Shown: piece after piece, positions 62,716-64,000 of the stretch
How the letters are laid out: each line of letters begins with the position of its first letter
Position numbering within the stretch: position 1 is the stretch's first letter
DNA from: JBBRHQ01 sp963815645
Lineage (GTDB): Bacteria; Actinomycetota; Thermoleophilia; Solirubrobacterales; 70-9
DNA: 64,000 nucleotides
Reading direction: 5' to 3'
Assembly: GCA_963815645.1 (NCBI GenBank)
Contig: CAWFHL010000001.1
Coordinates: forward strand, 1,674,001-1,738,000
Translations under genes and position numbers: made by a program
Notes under the pieces: model-generated
Told to the model about the DNA's origin: nothing
Databases searched by the model: none
What the model saw: only the letters and a program-made list of their open reading frames with translations

Positions 62716-62739
62716 CGCCCCCGCAAGGCTGCGGGGGCG
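62716..62739 (+). terminator. Strong GC hairpin, probable transcription terminator
   Basis: CGCCCCCGCA, loop AGGC, then TGCGGGGGCG: a perfect 10-bp stem with a 4-base loop, located after the NTF2-like gene. The run of T expected for intrinsic termination is only partial (CTCCTGCTTCTTCC some 15 bases on), as is common in actinobacteria. Confidence 0.65.
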
Positions 62740-62870
62740 CGGCGGCCTCCTGCTTCTTCCCGCGCGGTCATTGCCCAGGTATCTACTGTCGTTCCAAGCT
62801 CGTTCCCACGGGAGGAGACGCAAGGGATCTTTGGCTCTGGGGAGACGGAGCCCCGAGGAACCGGTGGAAT

Positions 62871-62927
62871 CTCGAAAACCATTGTGGGCCTTAGGGTCTA
62901 CCGTGGGTTCGAATCCCACCCCCTCCG
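62871..62927 (+). repeat. tRNA-Ser(CGA) 3'-half repeat (attachment-site scar 3)
   Basis: Starts exactly at CTCGAAAACC and is identical to the 46-kb tRNA from there to the discriminator G, except A for G (CCATTG instead of CCGTTG). Preceding sequence is unrelated to the tRNA. It marks the right end of the accessory region and has no EAHEK tail in front. Confidence 0.85.
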
Positions 62928-63072
62928 CTTAAAGAGGGCTGCGAAGCCTGCTTTGATTTGTTGATCCACTAGCCCGCCGTCATGGCCAAGGCGCTTGATC
63001 GTTCGACCGCTCTCGGTTCACGCGGAGGCGGAAGAGTGTCGCTTGCATGGATAGCGGAAGTCCGGGCGGTTA

Positions 63073-63918
63073 TTGTCCTGCGCTGGGACGGGAACATTGG
63101 GTCGCGTTACCGACTCGGGAAGGGAGATCTTGGTTGACGAGGACGACCCCGGCTACTCCGAAGAGGAGACGGACCGGCTGGAGTTAATCTGGGGCGATGG
63201 GTTCCTCTCGCCCGGCGGGCCGGAGGAGGTCGCGCGAATCGTCGGTGGGCACGAGATCGCCGGCTGCGCTGTCCTTGACATCGGCAGCGGTGCGGGCGGC
63301 GTCGACATCGCGCTGGTTCGCAACCACCGGGTGGCCGCCGTCCTCGGCGTCGATGTCCAGGACGAACTGGTGGAGCTCGCCGCGTCACGGGCTGCTAAGG
63401 CGGGGCTGCAGGATCGTGTGAGCTATCGGCTGATCAAGTCCGGGCCGCTCCCGTTCACGGACGCATCGTTTGACGTGGTCTTTAGCAAGGACGCAATCAT
63501 CCACGTGCCCGACAAGGAGGCGCTCTTCTCGGAGGTGCTCCGCGTGCTGCGGCCCGCTGGCCATCTGCTCGTGGGGGACTGGCTTCGTGGCCACGGCGAG
63601 CACTTCAACTTGCAGGTCGAAGCCTTCGTCGAGGAGGCGGGCCACGATTTCTCAATGCTGTCGCTGCAGGATCTCGCAGGGATCGTCGAGCGCATCGGCT
63701 TCAAGGACATAGAGACGGAAGACCGCCGAGCCTGGTACCACGGTGAGGCGACAGAGGAGCTCGCCCGGCTCCGTGGTGACATGCACGGCGAGTTCGTGGA
63801 GCGCTGGGGCGAGGAAGCGACGCACAATGAGATCGAGTTCTGGGAGACGCTCGTCGCGTCGCTGGAGTCGGGGGCCGTGAGCCCCGGCCACATACGGGCG
63901 CTAACACCGACGGACTGA
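63073..63918 (+). CDS. SAM-dependent methyltransferase (class I)
   Basis: Rossmann-fold methyltransferase. Motif I is VLDIGSGAGGVDIAL, motif II VLGVDVQDELVELA, motif IV FDVVFSKDAIIHVPDKEALF and the post-motif LRPAGHLLVGDWL. It resembles small-molecule N-methyltransferases of the phosphoethanolamine or sarcosine type, but the substrate is uncertain. The start is unclear: TTG 63073 opens the longest frame, but TTG 63130 has AAGGGAG just upstream and begins the conserved part (VDEDDPGYSEEE). It lies to the right of the last scar. Confidence 0.8.
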   Translation: MSCAGTGTLGRVTDSGREILVDEDDPGYSEEETDRLELIWGDGFLSPGGPEEVARIVGGHEIAGCAVLDIGSGAGGVDIALVRNHRVAAVLGVDVQDELVELAASRAAKAGLQDRVSYRLIKSGPLPFTDASFDVVFSKDAIIHVPDKEALFSEVLRVLRPAGHLLVGDWLRGHGEHFNLQVEAFVEEAGHDFSMLSLQDLAGIVERIGFKDIETEDRRAWYHGEATEELARLRGDMHGEFVERWGEEATHNEIEFWETLVASLESGAVSPGHIRALTPTD

Positions 63919-64000
63919 GAATCCCTCCCGCTTTGGACGAGAAACAGTAACCGGCTCGCGGCCACACGGCAGCAGCTCGTGTGGATCTGCCGACTGATCG

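Overview
High-GC bacterial chromosome segment, most likely from the actinobacterial class Thermoleophilia (Solirubrobacterales-like). This is an inference. It rests on the very GC-rich codon use with frequent GTG/TTG starts, an F420-type (deazaflavin) nitroreductase, an EfeUOB iron system, secreted delta-60-repeat and GGxGxD-repeat proteins, a Ser/Thr kinase-ATPase-cyclase fusion, and integrase remnants of a type I associate with that group. No rRNA gene is present. Two complete tRNA-Ser genes (GGA and CGA) and several tRNA 3' halves are.

Layout. 1-4.2 kb: the tail of a probable transporter, a membrane protein, and an efeUOB iron-uptake operon on the minus strand whose efeO and efeB are broken. 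4.3-8.9 kb: rlmN, a deazaflavin-dependent oxidoreductase, and an oxidative pentose-phosphate set (zwf divergent from gnd-pgl), followed by a decayed tRNA-Met 3' half. 9.2-15.3 kb: a nitrilase-family amidase converging on a five-gene minus-strand operon (TetR regulator, PotD/B/C/A-type polyamine ABC transporter) with a perfect 22-bp palindrome in front of the regulator. 15.3-20.8 kb: rpiA divergent from tkt-tal-pgi, the non-oxidative pentose-phosphate and glycolytic entry genes, joined by stop/start overlaps. 20.9-23.2 kb: a small membrane protein, a PfkB-type kinase and a cyclase-family hydrolase. 23.2-29.5 kb: a second zwf, then GH15 glycosidase, GMC oxidoreductase and type II NADH dehydrogenase. 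The last three are riddled with single-base insertions although the protein meaning on both sides of each is preserved. 29.5-36 kb: DUF389 membrane protein, cytochrome bd oxidase (cydAB), a HAD phosphatase and a large membrane protein. 36-45.3 kb: a roughly 1,446-residue zinc-ribbon/kinase/ATPase/TPR/cyclase protein, a delta-60-repeat protein, an MBL hydrolase, a stress protein, a subtilisin-like protease and tadA.

45.3-63 kb is the accessory part. The intact tRNA-Ser(CGA) gene at 46.0 kb is followed by three further copies of its 3' half (49.8, 55.9 and 62.9 kb), each starting at or just before the anticodon loop. These look like attachment-site scars of elements integrated one after another in the same tRNA gene. 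An integrase N-terminal fragment lies just after the tRNA, and a conserved 10-11-codon coding tail sits at a fixed distance before two of the scars. The compartments carry an MMPL exporter with a truncated multicopper oxidase; a quinone oxidoreductase, broken HD-domain gene, two GGxGxD calcium-binding-repeat proteins and a lone tatA; and a truncated formylglycine-generating enzyme next to a Cys-type sulfatase, a GAP-family membrane protein with a winged-helix regulator, a PGRS-like glycine-rich secreted protein and an NTF2-like protein. A SAM methyltransferase follows the last scar.

How the genes work together. The 5-25 kb region is a near-complete sugar-phosphate module (two zwf, pgl, gnd, rpiA, tkt, tal, pgi) supplying NADPH and feeding carbon through glycolysis. 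The GH15-GMC-NDH2-cydAB stretch would link sugar release or oxidation to quinone reduction and a high-affinity oxidase. Many lesions are single-base indels with intact coding on both sides, so sequence error is a real alternative to gene decay and is flagged where it matters.
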